Origin: Trema orientale
Taxonomy: Eukaryota > Streptophyta > Magnoliopsida > Rosales > Cannabaceae
Length of the DNA stretch: 64,000 nucleotides
Direction of reading: 5' to 3'
NCBI GenBank assembly: GCA_002914845.1
Contig: JXTC01000229.1
Span: 216,356 to 280,355 of the forward strand
The position numbers and the translations under genes are program-made. Positions 50,548-62,695 of the stretch are shown in pieces (the first letter of the stretch is position 1; each line of letters begins with the position of its first letter). A model generated the notes under the pieces. The model searched no databases, was not told the DNA's origin, and saw only the letters and a list, made by a program, of their open reading frames with translations.

Positions 50548-51204
50548 AGAAACCGATCTAGATTTACCTGAGAATTTAATCAAAAAGCACAAATCTTTTC
50601 TATGACATGATAGGCCATCTAGTTTTATAGACTCATTCTTAAGTCTGTTTAGAAACAATAAATTCGTTTCAAAAAAAAAAAAGAACTTTCTCTTTATTTT
50701 TTTGTTTTTTGGTAACAAAACAATAAAAAGTCCAAAATGCCCCAGTCAAGCTTCATTGGGTCCAATCGAACTCATAAGATTTCCAGTCGAGATACTCTAC
50801 TGGACCAATCAAACTCAACTGGGGCCACTCGAGCCTGACGGAGAAAATTCGTCGAAATGCAATTTTCAGACTAGAAAATCGCAATTTAAAACTTCAAATC
50901 AATAATAAGGTGTTTAGATTTCTATTAAACCTTCTAAATCTCAAAAATCCAACCTATAAATAACAGTTTAACTCACCCAAATACCAAAATCTTCATCTTT
51001 TGAAAAAAAAAGTTGAGATTTTTTGAAATTTTTAGAGTAAGGGCATTCCAAAAATTTAAAAGTTTCATTAAAGTGGAGTCTATTAAACCTAAAAGTGAAC
51101 TTTGAAAGTTTATGAACTTAAAAAACGTAATCATAAGTCCAAAAAATTATATCTCGAATTTTATGATGACTTTAAACTTTTTCGCTGACTCTCCTCCATA
51201 AATA
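50548..51204. other. Intergenic, no gene seen
   Basis: At 50745-50860 there is a patch with alternating tcgaactc, cagtcgag and aatcaaactcaactggg words that resembles degenerate repeat sequence. The open frames here are short and carry no known motif. Confidence 0.5.
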
Positions 51205-51213
51205 TTAACGAAG

Positions 51214-51393
51214 GAGTTATGATAGGGATACTAAAATCTTGCACTTATTACTTACACTACATGATGTGGCATATATTTCAACCACTCTTTACTTTAAAGT
51301 GGAACCACACCACTTAAAATTATATGGTTAAAAAGACGTCACATCACTAGTGTAAGTTTTTTGTGTAAGATTTTAGTGTCCCTATCATTACTC
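51214..51393. mobile_element. Mutator-like MITE (180 bp)
   Basis: The left end gagttatgatagggatacta pairs with the complement of the right end (gagtaatgatagggacacta). The arms run ~60 bp, including aaaatcttgcac/aaaatcttacac and gatgtggc/gatgtgac. The 9-bp target duplication ttaacgaag is perfect (51205-51213 and 51394-51402). Noncoding and distinct in sequence from the 3.6-kb MITE family. Confidence 0.87.
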
Positions 51394-51402
51394 TTAACGA
51401 AG

Positions 51403-53470
51403 TTAGAAGAGGTGATTTATCATTTTTTTTTTGAAAAAATTATTTATTATTATTAGATTTGATAGATATGATTATTTATGTTGTAGTCGAAAATAAACTT
51501 TAGTTAGGAGATTTCTATCTTATATTTTTATGTTGCAGGGTCAAATTTTTACCAAGTGGTGGGAATGTCGTGCTAACTTTAGATTTTCAAAGTTTCATTT
51601 AAATTTTGGACTTTTTTAATAATTGAGTTATAATTTTCTTCATATTTCAATATAAAATTAGAAATAGGGTTAAAAAAAAAGATAATGACTTTTTTTGACG
51701 TTATTTTTTTAATATTTTTGTTTGATATTATTTTAAAGGATAGTGTTAATGATCTCACTCAATTTTTTTTAATGCTTCTTGACATGGTATGTGAATTGTC
51801 ATGGTTGATTTGATGAATTACCATTAATAGTTTAATAACATTTCCCAAGTCATTTAGACTTAGTTGGCATGGGCGTGCTTGTTGGCTAATTTAGACTAAG
51901 AATTCATAAATATGTTTGAAAATTCGTACACCGTAATGTATATTATTATTCTTTAATTTATTTCATATATATTTATTATAATGTAATCGATACATTTCAC
52001 TGTGTTTTTAATACTAATGATACTAATAACAATTATAGTAACCCCTCCACCCAAAAAAAAAAAAAACAAAAAATTAACCTGTAGAGGTAAACAAAATGAA
52101 GCCCTTAATGGGCCCTAGGAATAAGAACTAAAAGCTCACTATAATGTAGCAGAACACTAGAGGTGGTTAAAAACCGCCATTATAGAGCATTTAACGGTAG
52201 TTAATAACTGACGTTAATACATATGTCATAAAATTTGACACCTGTAACGGCTGTTTATGTCGTATATGGTTGTAGGTACTTTCAAAATTTTTGGCTAAAA
52301 GATGTCAAATGGAGAGATTGAAAAGTCTTATTATTGGCATCGCCATGTTACACATTGGAAGTATAAATGTTGCAATATAACACCAAAAATTTCTAATTTT
52401 TCTCTTGATATAAAAAATGATCACAAATACATTCTCAAATTTAAGATCTAGTAAACAGTATTAAAAGTTTACACAGATAAACGGTATTAAAAATCCACAC
52501 AAATTAAAGATCAAGTGACATAAATTATAAAATCTAAACAAATATAGTACTACAACCTGATTTAAATCTGGACTTAATAAAAAATTAAAAAGAAAAAAAA
52601 AGAGGAAAAACCTCACATCCTCAAAGGAGATCAAGGAGGATATGAGAGGAGAAGAAGAGGCTGGAGAATGAGATTAAAACACTCCCTCTTGCTCTATTAC
52701 GAGAGTGATAACAACGGTTTTTTTTCCGAGAAAAAGAGAATGGACTGTTTTTATTTTATGTTTTGTGTTGGTTAAATTAGGTGAAAAAGGCTAAAAGTTG
52801 TATGTTTGGAGCTAAAAGGGGCAAAATGGTCATCACGTATATAAAAACAAAAGAAATTCAAAATTAAAAAATAAGCTTCGAAATGCGAGATGAGTAAGAA
52901 ATCACTGGTACTTTTCATTTGACTCGTCAGATCAAAGAATGATCAAACCAAGGAGTGCGTGCTTCTAACGCCTAACAGAATTGTGTGGAGCAGCAGGAAA
53001 GGGCCCACATGTCAATCACTAACTCTAACCTAGCTGCCGCGCGCAATCAGCTGCCTTGCTATCCTCGTGCAATCGTTTGCTTCGTCGCCTTGATAAGTGT
53101 CCAACTGTTTCTCATACCCGACTAGGCCATGCCACGTGGATCACATTTTCTCTCCAATGCCGGTTGCAAAGATTTCGGCCACACAGGATCTCTCCGTTAT
53201 GCTCTTTCTTCTATTCTTCCAGATTAATCTGCACCATCCATTGTTTAATCCAATGGCCATGAGTTCATCCAACTCCCTCTCTCATCTCAATCTTCAATTG
53301 TAGTCGTTTGATCTTCAACATTTGATCTCAGCCTTCCATTTTAGGTTTAGGATTATCAAACCAGCATCCATTTTTTTGATGTGACCAAGCTCCAATTTGT
53401 AGAAGACAAGTTTTAAGACTCCATTTTTAGAGCTAAAAAAATGCAAAAAATATTCTTGTACATAAATAAT
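51403..53470. other. Intergenic, no gene seen
   Basis: AT-rich. A patch at 52120-52260 (cactagaggtggttaaaaac, cgccattatagagcatttaa) resembles subterminal sequence of a DNA transposon, without visible ends. 53030-53300 is richer in GC, has a G-box-like gccacgtgga at 53142-53151, and two overlapping short frames of no known family. It could be an eroded exon or promoter. Confidence 0.4.
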
Positions 53471-53473
53471 AAT

Positions 53474-53570
53474 GTGTCAGTCTAAAACTGGGTAATTATA
53501 GTTACACTTCAGGTGGGGTCATGTGAGACCCAATTTATTAATTAGAATTACTCAGTAATAGACTGAGACG
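53474..53570. repeat. Small inverted repeat
   Basis: gtgtcagtctaaaactgggt at the left pairs with the complement of the right end (cgtctcagtctattactgag); ~25-bp arms with mismatches. The word gatgggtattacac just downstream (53578) recurs at 54379. Possibly a MITE remnant. Confidence 0.4.
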
Positions 53571-54039
53571 TCATTGTGATGGGTATTACACTATGCAGAT
53601 ATTAATCAGAATACTTCCCTAATAAAAATTCTGATTCATCTCATCCACTAAAATGATACATCAATCTCATTCTAAATGTCCCACCAATTTAGCGTAAATG
53701 AAAATGACCAAGGGGTAAAAGAAACCATTTCCTCAAAAATCTCAAACCCTTGAAAATCGATAACTACAAAGCATAAAGAGTCTAGCTTACTCTGGCTCTC
53801 CAAAGGGCATCATGAACAAATTTCACATCGAGAAAAAGCTAACACGATTCATTACCTTCACTTTTATGCAACGCATTGAAACTAAAGCATTCAAACAAAG
53901 AACGTCCTTTCAGGGACTTCATTATAGTTACCAATTTTTTCTTAGGGTCTTCTAGTTGTGGTACCGAGATAAAGTAACATCCAAATTAAAAACCTAACAA
54001 TCAAATTGTCAAACCCAGGAAAAAAAAAAATGAACTTAC

Positions 54040-54321
54040 CCTGATAGGCCTCATTTATTTCTTGAAACCTGGAGGTGGAACTATCCTGGTCTTTCTGCTT
54101 ATCCGGATGCCATTTCTGCGCAATACTCAAAAACAATAAAAATAAATAAATACATAAGATATGTGTTCTTCATTTATTTCCCCAAAAAAAAAAATCTAAT
54201 CCATGAAAGTGAAAGAAATTTTGGAGAACAAAAGATGACGAACTAGAGCGAGGCGAATGTAATTGGATCGAATGGCATCGTCGGTAGCATCATAACCCAC
54301 TTCCAATATCTTATAATAATC
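54040..54321 (-). pseudogene. J-domain (DnaJ) protein fragment, two exons
   Basis: J domains stimulate Hsp70 ATPase through a conserved HPD motif. Exon 54321-54244 gives DYYKILEVGYDATDDAIRSN and YIRLAL; exon 54115-54040 gives KWHPDKQKDQ followed by FQEINEAYQ. They join in frame across a GT-AG intron and include an intact HPD, covering helices I-III. From memory it fits a family of small plant J proteins of ~110-170 residues. No upstream exon with a start codon is seen to 55 kb. Downstream, the expected continuation (VLSDP...YD) is not recognised: the nearest frame, DPKKKL near 53940, leads into unrelated sequence. It is therefore a fragment, or a gene whose outer exons I failed to find. Confidence 0.6.
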
Positions 54322-54329
54322 CTGCATAG

Positions 54330-56600
54330 TACAGTACCCATTTACATTCTAATTAATAAATTGGGTTAAATATTTGTGATGGGTATTACACGTCATTGTT
54401 CTCAATATTAATTATGAGTTAAATATTTTTGTCTAGCTAGGTCTATAAAGTAGCTCAACCTTGTATCTTTGTTATTTTGGTCTCTCTTTAATTTGAGAAT
54501 TTCATTATTGATTTATTTGCTCTATTTGTACTTAATGCTACTATTTACTTGATCATTAATTATTTTATTTATGGAAACCATAATATTGGGAAAGGAAGTT
54601 ATGTGTTTAGCCAAAAAGTGAGTGACATGCATCTAAGGAGGATATAAATATACCACTTAGTGTGTGTAGCCATTAGAAAGTACTTAAACATAATGATTCC
54701 TTTTAAGTTCAGCTAGTCCTCATAGGAATATAATGGATTATGTTAAAGAGAAATGTTTACTTGATGATCGAAGAAATTTGTAGATAATTAATACACTCGG
54801 CTAACAAATTAGTTTGTTGAAAATAATTAGAGAGAGAGAAAAACACAAGTAAGGGTTGGATGAGCTTGTGAACCTAGGCATTTCTTTGCTTGATTTTTCT
54901 TTTTATTTAATTTGCATTTTATTTTATTTCTTTTTGCTTTCTTGTTTAATTTTAATTAGCATTTTTATTTCATTGTATTTACGTTTATTAAATAATTTTA
55001 ATATTAATACAATTTTAGTATTTAACAAGTTTAGCACTCAATCCTCGTGGGTTCGATAATTTTACTTCTATTTCCTATATTACTTGTAACTGTGTGCACT
55101 TACACACAGTGACGTAGTCAGGAAATGTTTTTAGAGGGGGTATACACTAAATTATTTTAGCTAATTTTAAAACACATTAGTCAACATAAACTAATATAAA
55201 ATTAAAAAAAGTATTTAAAGTGAGTCCAAAGAAATATTATCCAAAATATGGACAAAATTTAGTACTTTAAAATAATATAAGTTCAGAAATTCAAAAAAAA
55301 AAAAATAGTGGGTCATATTAGGTACATTATTGAATTTTTTTTCTATAAAAAAAGAGCAAAGACTATAATTATATAAATTCAAGGGAGCAAATAAAGGATA
55401 AAATTAAAAATTTCAAATAAAATTGAGATCCAAAATATAATTTTCAAAAAAATAAGAGAGGGCTGAGCCTTAAATGGCTTCGTGGTTGCTTGCACAGGTA
55501 TATGTGAGTTTTGTTTGCATAAGTTCGTTTTGAGAGACGGTCCCTTATTGCTATTGAGCCATTGGATCTTTCATAAAGTAAAACTTTTTTAATCTAATGG
55601 TTGTATTTTAGGGGTAGTAGATGAGGAATAATTTAAATGGCAAAATTTGTAACTTATTCTTTTCATGTACTACTTCTTGAATATTTATAATATAAAATAA
55701 GGAGTAGTCGTTTTTACTCTCTTTCTTTCACACTGCCTTATTTTCCAAAGAATACTAATAGAAGAACAATTTTTTTTTTTTAGAAAAAAGGATCATATCT
55801 TTATTTTTTATTAACTTTTGGTTTGGAGGACAAACCAAAACACAAAAAGGATTGTACATAATTTTGTAATAATTTTGGTCTAGATTTAAATTCAATATGT
55901 ATATATGTGTATGTGTGAGAGAAAATATAATGGCTGAGGACTCACGATTATCAAGTTATCTAGCTCTTTACATTTTTTAGTCGTAAATTATTTATCTTAT
56001 AATATTGAATCTCTTTCCATCAATATTTGCTAAACTCTATATAAGAAGAAAATTATACTCTTTTGCTTTTTATAAGGTGTTTATGTGGGATAATTGAGAT
56101 TGAATACAAAATGGGTGTTTGAAAATGTAATGCTAAGTGGATACAAAGAAAGGTCAAAATTTCGAAGTAAAGACATTTTTTTTTTAATTTAGGATAATGG
56201 GGCGTATAAAGAACATGCCAAGGTTATGAAAGAAGCCAGTTGTATTTTAACTATCTTGTATATAACATACATAGTATTGAACAAATGTGTATTTCTATGG
56301 GTTGATTAGTTCAATTCTATTAGTAAAATATTTTTATATTGCGTTATGAAATCTAGAACCATGATCGATCAATATGAACTTAAATCATAATTTGTCACCG
56401 CGTATAATTAAACTGTGCTATGAGAATATTTTTTCCTTTGAATTTGTATTTCTAGTAAACTATGACCTTTTTATAATCAATTGGTTTTAATTAGGTATTA
56501 GTAGATATGCTGGCAAAAGTGTATATAAGGTATTTGAGAAAACGCTAGAGAATAATGTATCGGCTGTAGTAAATTGGTATGACTTTTACTAATTAATGGA
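54330..56600. other. Intergenic, retroelement-like debris
   Basis: 54720-55100 (gatgagcttgtgaacctagg, T-rich stretch, then caatcctcgtgggttcgata and gtgtgcacttaca) resembles the 3' region of large plant LTR elements. 55107-55490 (gtgacgtagtcaggaaatg ... gagggctgagcc ... atggcttcgtgg) resembles another dispersed repeat. No ends, target duplications or genes could be established. Confidence 0.4.
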
Positions 56601-57620
56601 ACTTGAATCAATTACAATATTAGTTGAGTTGAAAATGTGTCATAGTATTCTACTAAGCACTATAATCCACTATTTTGTCAAATTATGCTTAGTAGAATAA
56701 GTTAATTTGAAATTCGGGTAAATATAATTTTTTTAAGTATATTTTTTGAACTGGTATTTTCAAAAATAAACTTTTAAAAGTGGTAATTTAAAATAGATCC
56801 TCGAATTTTTAGGGAAAAAAATAGATCATTTATAAAAGTCAATATAGAAAATACCACTTCTAAAAGTCAACTTAGAAAAATACAATTTCCAAAGATTTAT
56901 TCAAAACAATACCATTTATAAAATTACCATTTTCAAAAGTTAATTTAGAGAGAAATACTACTTTTAAAGGTTCATTTAGAAAAATACTACTTTTAAAATA
57001 GAAAAAAGTGATGTGAAGAAAGTAACGAGAGAGAAAGTAAGGAGAGCGAGCATTGTAAAATACTATGTCAAAATACAAATTCAACGAAATCTAAGTTAAT
57101 TTAAAACTTAACTAATTAATGTGAAATTAACTAATTATAATATAACTTGAGTATGTGATAATATATAATATTATTCTACTATGTACTTTAGTCCATTGGA
57201 GATCAAGTTATCCTTAATTATATTAGATTATATCAACTTTTACCAATCGATGAAAATTTAACAAATCATAGTCTAAATTGAGTATGTGAAAGTACGTAGT
57301 AATGTTTTATGAGGTATTATAATCCACTACTTAGTAAAGTTATGCTTAGTGGTATTAAATTAAGGTAAAATTTAATAAGTAAATACAAATTAATTAACCT
57401 ATTTTATTATTAGTTGAGCATGTAATAATATATATTGTTCTAATAATGACTATAATAATAACCCACTAATTTGTGACATTATACATAAATATATTAGATT
57501 TGTGTTATATTTCTTTAATTCAATATAAAACTAACCTATTTAAGTTTTAATGGAGCATGTGAGATTATGTAATAGTGTTCTACTATGTAATCTTTATAAA
57601 ATTATTCTTATGATATAAAA
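56600..57620. repeat. Decayed tandem repeat, period ~131-137 bp
   Basis: A unit containing gagtatgtgataatat, then ttctactatgtac and taatccactattt, recurs with anchors at 57151, 57282, 57418 and 57555 (spacings 131, 136, 137). A related copy lies at 56625-56710. Upstream of each anchor there is an aactaattaatg-like word. Sequence identity is low, so the array is old. Noncoding. Confidence 0.6.
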
Positions 57621-58400
57621 ATAATTTTAGTTCTTCTTAATAATTAATAAAAATTGACCCAAATTTAAATTATACATTGAGTTATTTTAAGACATACGTA
57701 AACATTTAACTAATTGTACTATAGAATTCTATATATAAAATTTTAATCCTACATAAAAAGTAATAGCAAAATGTAATTTAAATTATTAAAACATAAACTA
57801 AATAATTAAAATTTTAAATTGGATAATTCATTGAATTATAACGCAATATTATTGTACAAGAAATAAATAAATATTTATTATATTTGAAATAAGTTTACTC
57901 AATAAAATAAAGAAAGAATTTTTTCAATGTTCTTTTGAAAAACGAAAGAAAAATGAAAATAGCTCATTGAAACTATAATAAATCAGTTGTTTAGTGGCCA
58001 AAAAATTGTTAGGAACTACCAAAAAAATATTCCAAACTACCAAAAAAATGTTGGGAAAGTACCAAAAAGTCCACCAAATTTGTTAGCGTAATTCCGTAGC
58101 TCCTAATTCTATTTTTTTTTAATTATTTTATTTACTTGATTTACACTATCACCCCTCAAAGTTACTTTTACAATTTCCAATGCATTTGTCCACTAGTAAA
58201 ATTAGTTGTAAAAACCAGTTATAAATATAATGGGTGATTTTTCTTAATTTTTTGTGAGGTACGAAGTCTCTCAAAAGTACCACGAGGGATTGAATGATTT
58301 GCCGTATATAAAAGAGCCAGTTGGCAGTTGGTTTTTTTTTTACTCTTCAAATTTGGTCACGTTGTTTTGTCCTTTAGCTACTTTTTTTAAATCAGCCCAT
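57621..58400. other. Intergenic, no gene seen
   Basis: Very AT-rich. Short accaaaaaaat repeats occur at 58018-58070. Nothing else supported. Confidence 0.5.
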
Positions 58401-58401
58401 A

Positions 58402-58555
58402 GCTTATTTTTTTTTAAAATAGAGTTTAACTAATGACCACACCTACTACAAATTTAAAAAATATTACAAATATTATCAAAATTTAAATTTTTAATCTTTT
58501 AAACTCACACATATATCTCTAAAATTTTGGACTAACTGAATTAGCCCAATTGGCA
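58402..58555 (-). mobile_element. SINE copy C (related to 41942 SINE)
   Basis: Read on the minus strand, the head tgccaattgggctaattcag matches the head of the SINE at 41942 (tgccaactggggttagctca). The tail gtgtggtcattagttaaact is the shared SINE tail, followed by a T/A-rich end. The B box is not recognisable. No convincing target duplication was found, so the copy is old or damaged. Confidence 0.6.
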
Positions 58556-58559
58556 GTCC

Positions 58560-60035
58560 ACAGCCTACTTTAGTACTACTAAATAGTCGGAAATATAAAT
58601 TTCTTATTAACCCTGTAGAAAATAAATTAAAAAGGCTAAAAAGCCTGAAACCCAGAATTTCGCTACGACGAGCCACCTGGCAAGTAATTCTACGAAGAGA
58701 CGGTTTTAGCCTTTGGCCCAATCAACAAACTCACGGAATCGACCGTCGATGAAAATTGGATGAAATGTTCAAACGGTTAATGTTGAACACTCGTTAGACG
58801 CGCGAGTATGGAATATTTAGTAAATTAGTACTGAAAGGTTTATACGACTTGGCGCGCTCCACTACCGTGACTTTCCATTAACCACCCGAACACTCAAGAG
58901 CTTGCAGCTCTGTAATTGCTATCGGTCACTACCATTTCCGCAATATTTTTATATTTTATAAGTAGCAACTAGCGACTAGGCCTAAGAGTCTTCAAGCAAC
59001 TTTCCCTCATTTTCCCAGGAAACAAACACACTGCTTTAGGCCACATTACTGACCCAGAATAACTGAAGATCGTCTTATTTCAAAATTTCAAAGCCCATAC
59101 TCTGTAGATGTACGTACATACCTAATGCTCCATTTTCTTTTTTGCTAATACTGTTTTTGATAGTCTATAATTTCTTTATTTTTCCCTTTTTCGTATTTTC
59201 TTTTTGTTTGGTTTGCTTTTTTTTTTTTTTTTCCGGGCCAAGGACTCGGAACTTGGTGGAGCTTGAAGTAAGTATGAGTTTTTGCCTTTTCTATTAAAAA
59301 AAAAAAAAAACAGAAAAAACCCAACCGTCAAATGTCGAATCTTTTATTTTCCAGGTCCAAGTTTTATCTTAATGTTAATTTTCATTTAGAATCAAATACT
59401 TTTTCCCTCCTTTCTCTGAAGCAAGTAGCTCAGACTGTTGTTATTATTAATATTAATATTATTATTACTATAAGCTTTTTATTTTCCTATATTGTGAGCT
59501 ATTACGAGTACTAAATACGCTGGCTACATTTTTACATTAGGAAAAAAAAAGAAGAGAAGAAATTGGCGAGAGTAATTTGTTATGCAAAATTCTAGGTGTA
59601 CGTGGTCATTGTTTCTGCGTCTGATTTTTCGTCGTGGCTCTGATATATGGCTTTTGTTATAGACATAAAATAGAAAAGAAAAAGGAAGAAATTGCTATTA
59701 TTTGTTGAACAAAAGAAAGAATCACCGCCTCGAAAGTTTTTAATTAGCAAAAAAAAAATTAAAAAAAGGCCTATTGGTAGAATTAGCATAAAAAGGAAAA
59801 ACGTGTGCTTAAAATACCAGTTAGTGCTCTTATTTAATCCATGTTGTTTCAAAGTGTTAGCACGAGAAGACCTTTGCCCATAACATACAAGTTTTTTTTT
59901 TTTTTTTTTTTTTTTGGGGTGTGTGGGATGCATGAAATAAAATATTTTGGTAGAGATAATTGTAATCATGGACCTTTGCTAATGTCAGATGCTTCAAAAA
60001 TTACTGAATTTTTTTTACAAGATTACAATTTTTTT
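58560..60035. other. Intergenic, no gene supported
   Basis: 58760-58930 is GC-richer (gacgcgcgagtatgg, cttggcgcgctccactaccg) but carries no recognised frame. Long T runs occur at 59218-59232 and 59892-59915. The DCD-like gene copy begins right after this stretch. Confidence 0.45.
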
Positions 60036-60334
60036 CCAGGTAAAAACAGAATGGGTGCATTGAGAAAGACAGAGGCTTTCTGGTTGAAAGAAAAATCTAT
60101 ACCACAGGCTCAAGGAACATCCAGCCTCAATTCAACTGCTAGAAACATGAGAAAAAATGATATTGGAGGAGTCATATTTGGTTGCAAGCATGGTACAATA
60201 AAAAAAAGCCTATTTAAACAGGTTGTTTGGTGAGTTTGGTTTGTCATCTTGTTATGTGCTTGATGTGGGTATACATATAATTTATTCATGTTTATTGTAT
60301 CCAAAGGTCTTAATTAAGTATCAATTAAATTTAG

Positions 60335-60460
60335 CACCGAGTGGGTGGTCAAGCAGTAAAGGTTGATTAGTGTAAAGTCATGGTCATGAGTTCGAGCGGT
60401 GGATAAGGCTCTTGAGGATTTTAAATGTAAAAACATGTTCATGCCAATCTACACCTTGGA
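60335..60460 (+). mobile_element. Possible tRNA-derived SINE
   Basis: gtgggtggtcaagcagtaaa resembles an A box region and gtcatgagttcgagc a B box, spaced ~40 bp apart, followed by ggctcttgagg. No target duplication was established because the 3' end has been hit by the SINE at 60477. Confidence 0.45.
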
Positions 60461-60472
60461 ACCACACCTTAG

Positions 60473-60476
<4 letters not shown>

Positions 60477-60503
<27 letters not shown>

Positions 60504-60691
60504 AAAAAGTGGAGTTAAACTAATGACTTCTACTTATTACAAATTAAAAGAAAATACTTACTACTACCTAATTCCTACCCCACCCCATTAGGGATAATAG
60601 GTTTTCACGCCTATCCTCGATGTGACTCGAACTTAGGACTGAGATCCCAAGTAGTGAGTTCTCTTGCCACTTGAACTAAGCCACTTCGTCA
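60477..60691 (-). mobile_element. tRNA-derived SINE (copy D)
   Basis: Read on the minus strand, the head ttgacgaagtggcttagttc and B box aagttcgagtcac match the SINE at 21288. The tail agaagtcattagtttaact is followed by an (AT)n end. Target duplications accacaccttagatat (60461-60476) and accataccttagatat (60692-60707) agree at 15 of 16 positions. It lies inside the broken DCD gene copy. Confidence 0.88.
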
Positions 60692-60880
60692 ACCATACCT
60701 TAGATATTCTTTACTACTATAGCAACATTCGGTGGGTTGCCCTCCTTCCTCTCCTTTTTATTATAGAAAAAAGTGCTCAGTTAAATTTCTTGGACGTTAA
60801 TTTACGAGCTCCACATTTCTCTTATGTGAGGAACAATAATATTAGTGAAGATTTATGGCATTTTTAGGCAATCCCCACTC

Positions 60881-61780
60881 AGCCAAAGCTGCCCAAGGTA
60901 GCTATTGCTTGTTTATATGACTCTGTGTACGTGTTACGTGCGTGCATTAAGTTGCATGAGAGTAGAATAAAACAATTAAAATGTTGATGTTGATTGAGAA
61001 CTTTTAGGGAGAATTGGTAGACAATTGCTAGTCCAGTCCACACTCACACATATATTTTGCGCCTAGCAATTTGCTGGTCAACAATTGCATTGCTGCACAA
61101 GTTATTATTATTTTTTATACATGTTCATCTTAAGAATTTTATATTTTACTTTTAATGAGAAAATAATTTTGCGAAGTTTTTTTTTTATAGATAAAATTTC
61201 TTACAAATTTTGAACGACTGCCTCTCAAAAGTTTAAAATTCATTTTTAAAAAAAAAAATACAAATACCAATTTCGAAGTATAAAAAAGTAAAGAAGAAAC
61301 GAAAACAAAATAGATAAAAGGTGGTTCGGACACAGGAGTGTAAAGCGGCCAAGCCGGTGACCGTGTGGGCGCGCGTAAGAACGAGCAACGATAAAATCAC
61401 TCACTTAACAGCACTCAAAATCCTCGACCAAGTTACACGTGTCCATTATACACTCAACAACTGGACAGGTACGTGTGTGACATTATCATGTCCTTATACA
61501 GTTACACTCCACTCTGTGCTCAGCTGCTTCATGGTGAGCTGAACCACGTCCATTATAAAGTACTATTCCTGCGATTCTCTCAACTTATATTTTTCTTCAT
61601 TTTTTTTCTCTCAGTCCGAAATTTTCTACCCGTGAAACTCCTTGGGTAGGTCAACTATTTTGTTATTCTTCTCCTATAGACGTTCAAGAGATATATACAT
61701 GGGCACTCATTTTATTTTTTTTTGTTTTTACCTATGTATATATAGGTATTAATTAGGCCAATAAAAAATTTTTTTTATAT
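60881..61780. other. Intergenic; promoter side of the DCD gene
   Basis: No gene is supported. 61330-61560 is GC-richer with cgcgcgtaagaacgag and acacgtgtcc (an ACGT-core motif), followed by a TATA-like cattataaag near 61550. This could be the promoter of the 62-64 kb transcription unit (inference). Confidence 0.35.
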
Positions 61781-61957
61781 ATTTTTTTATATTAAAAAGT
61801 AAGAGAGAAAAAAAATATTAAAAGTACACATTTTTTCATACATCTTATTTTAACCGTTAGATTTTTTTGTATATTTTTTTATATTAAAAAATAAGAGAGA
61901 AAAAAAATATTAAAAGTACACATCTTTTCATACATCTTATTTTAACCGTTAGATCAT
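61781..61957. repeat. Tandem duplication, 92-bp period
   Basis: Both units contain atttttttatattaaaaa, then aagagagaaaaaaaatatta and catacatcttattttaaccg. Unit starts are 61781 and 61873. It lies upstream of the DCD gene. Confidence 0.88.
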
Positions 61958-62695
61958 TGTTAGATGATGATACAACGGCTAAAAAAAAATACATACATAA
62001 GTAAAAAAAAAACGTACCGGATTGGCAACCATATATATATTATATAATATGTAACTCTCTAATATTTCGTTTCTAAACAGATTCTAGCTCGATCAATCGC
62101 AAACTCCTGTCGGTGAAATCTGGTCCGTTAGAGCTCCTTTTTTCTCCATTGAGGTTTCTGCTCTGTTGCTCTACTCTTTTCTTCTTCGTTTTCTTTCGTT
62201 TTCAGAGCTGGAATGTTGATCACTCGGAAGGCTCTTCGCTGCCAAATCTGGTACGTTTTCTTGCCATTCATTTCTCATGATGTTAGGTTTTGCGATTTTT
62301 TGTTTTCGTATCAATCTTCATCTTCAGTTCGTTACTTCGTTCTCTAGAGGACAATTTTGGAAGTAGAATTCGCGTTTGTTTATAATTTCTTTCTTTTTTT
62401 TTTCCGAAATTAATATATAAGACCTTCAAAGCGTTTGTTTCCCCGAGAATTTCCTCTATTTTCTCGGGAAACAAACACTCTAGAATATAAAGCAAAATTC
62501 ATTTTAATTTACTTCTGAGCATTTGAAATTCATGTGATCTGAATCGTTTGTCTCTTACTCTCTGTTTGGATAATGAAAGATGGCTGCGACGAATTGCGGA
62601 GGAAGCTATTAGTATGGATAATCCTTTCGTGTGTTTAAATTACTTTTCGGAATTTATTTGATTATAAATGCGTTAATATGTAGTTATTGTTTCAG

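Larger units (their letters stand above)
60036..60880 (+). pseudogene. Broken copy of a DCD-domain protein gene
   Basis: DCD domains occur in plant proteins linked to development, stress and cell death. From the ATG at 60051 the frame reads MGALRKTEAFWLKEKS, then ARNMRKNDIGGVIFGCKHGT, the conserved start of a DCD domain. The exon should end at a donor ttg|gtgagt near 60231. A second piece, APHFSYVRN, appears at 60810-60838 (expected continuation of the domain), but it lacks a clear acceptor and decays into stops (ISEDLWHF, stop). Two SINEs sit between the pieces. Compared with the copy at 63068 it has no upstream coding exon. A retained duplicate that has lost function is the best explanation. 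Confidence 0.75.
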
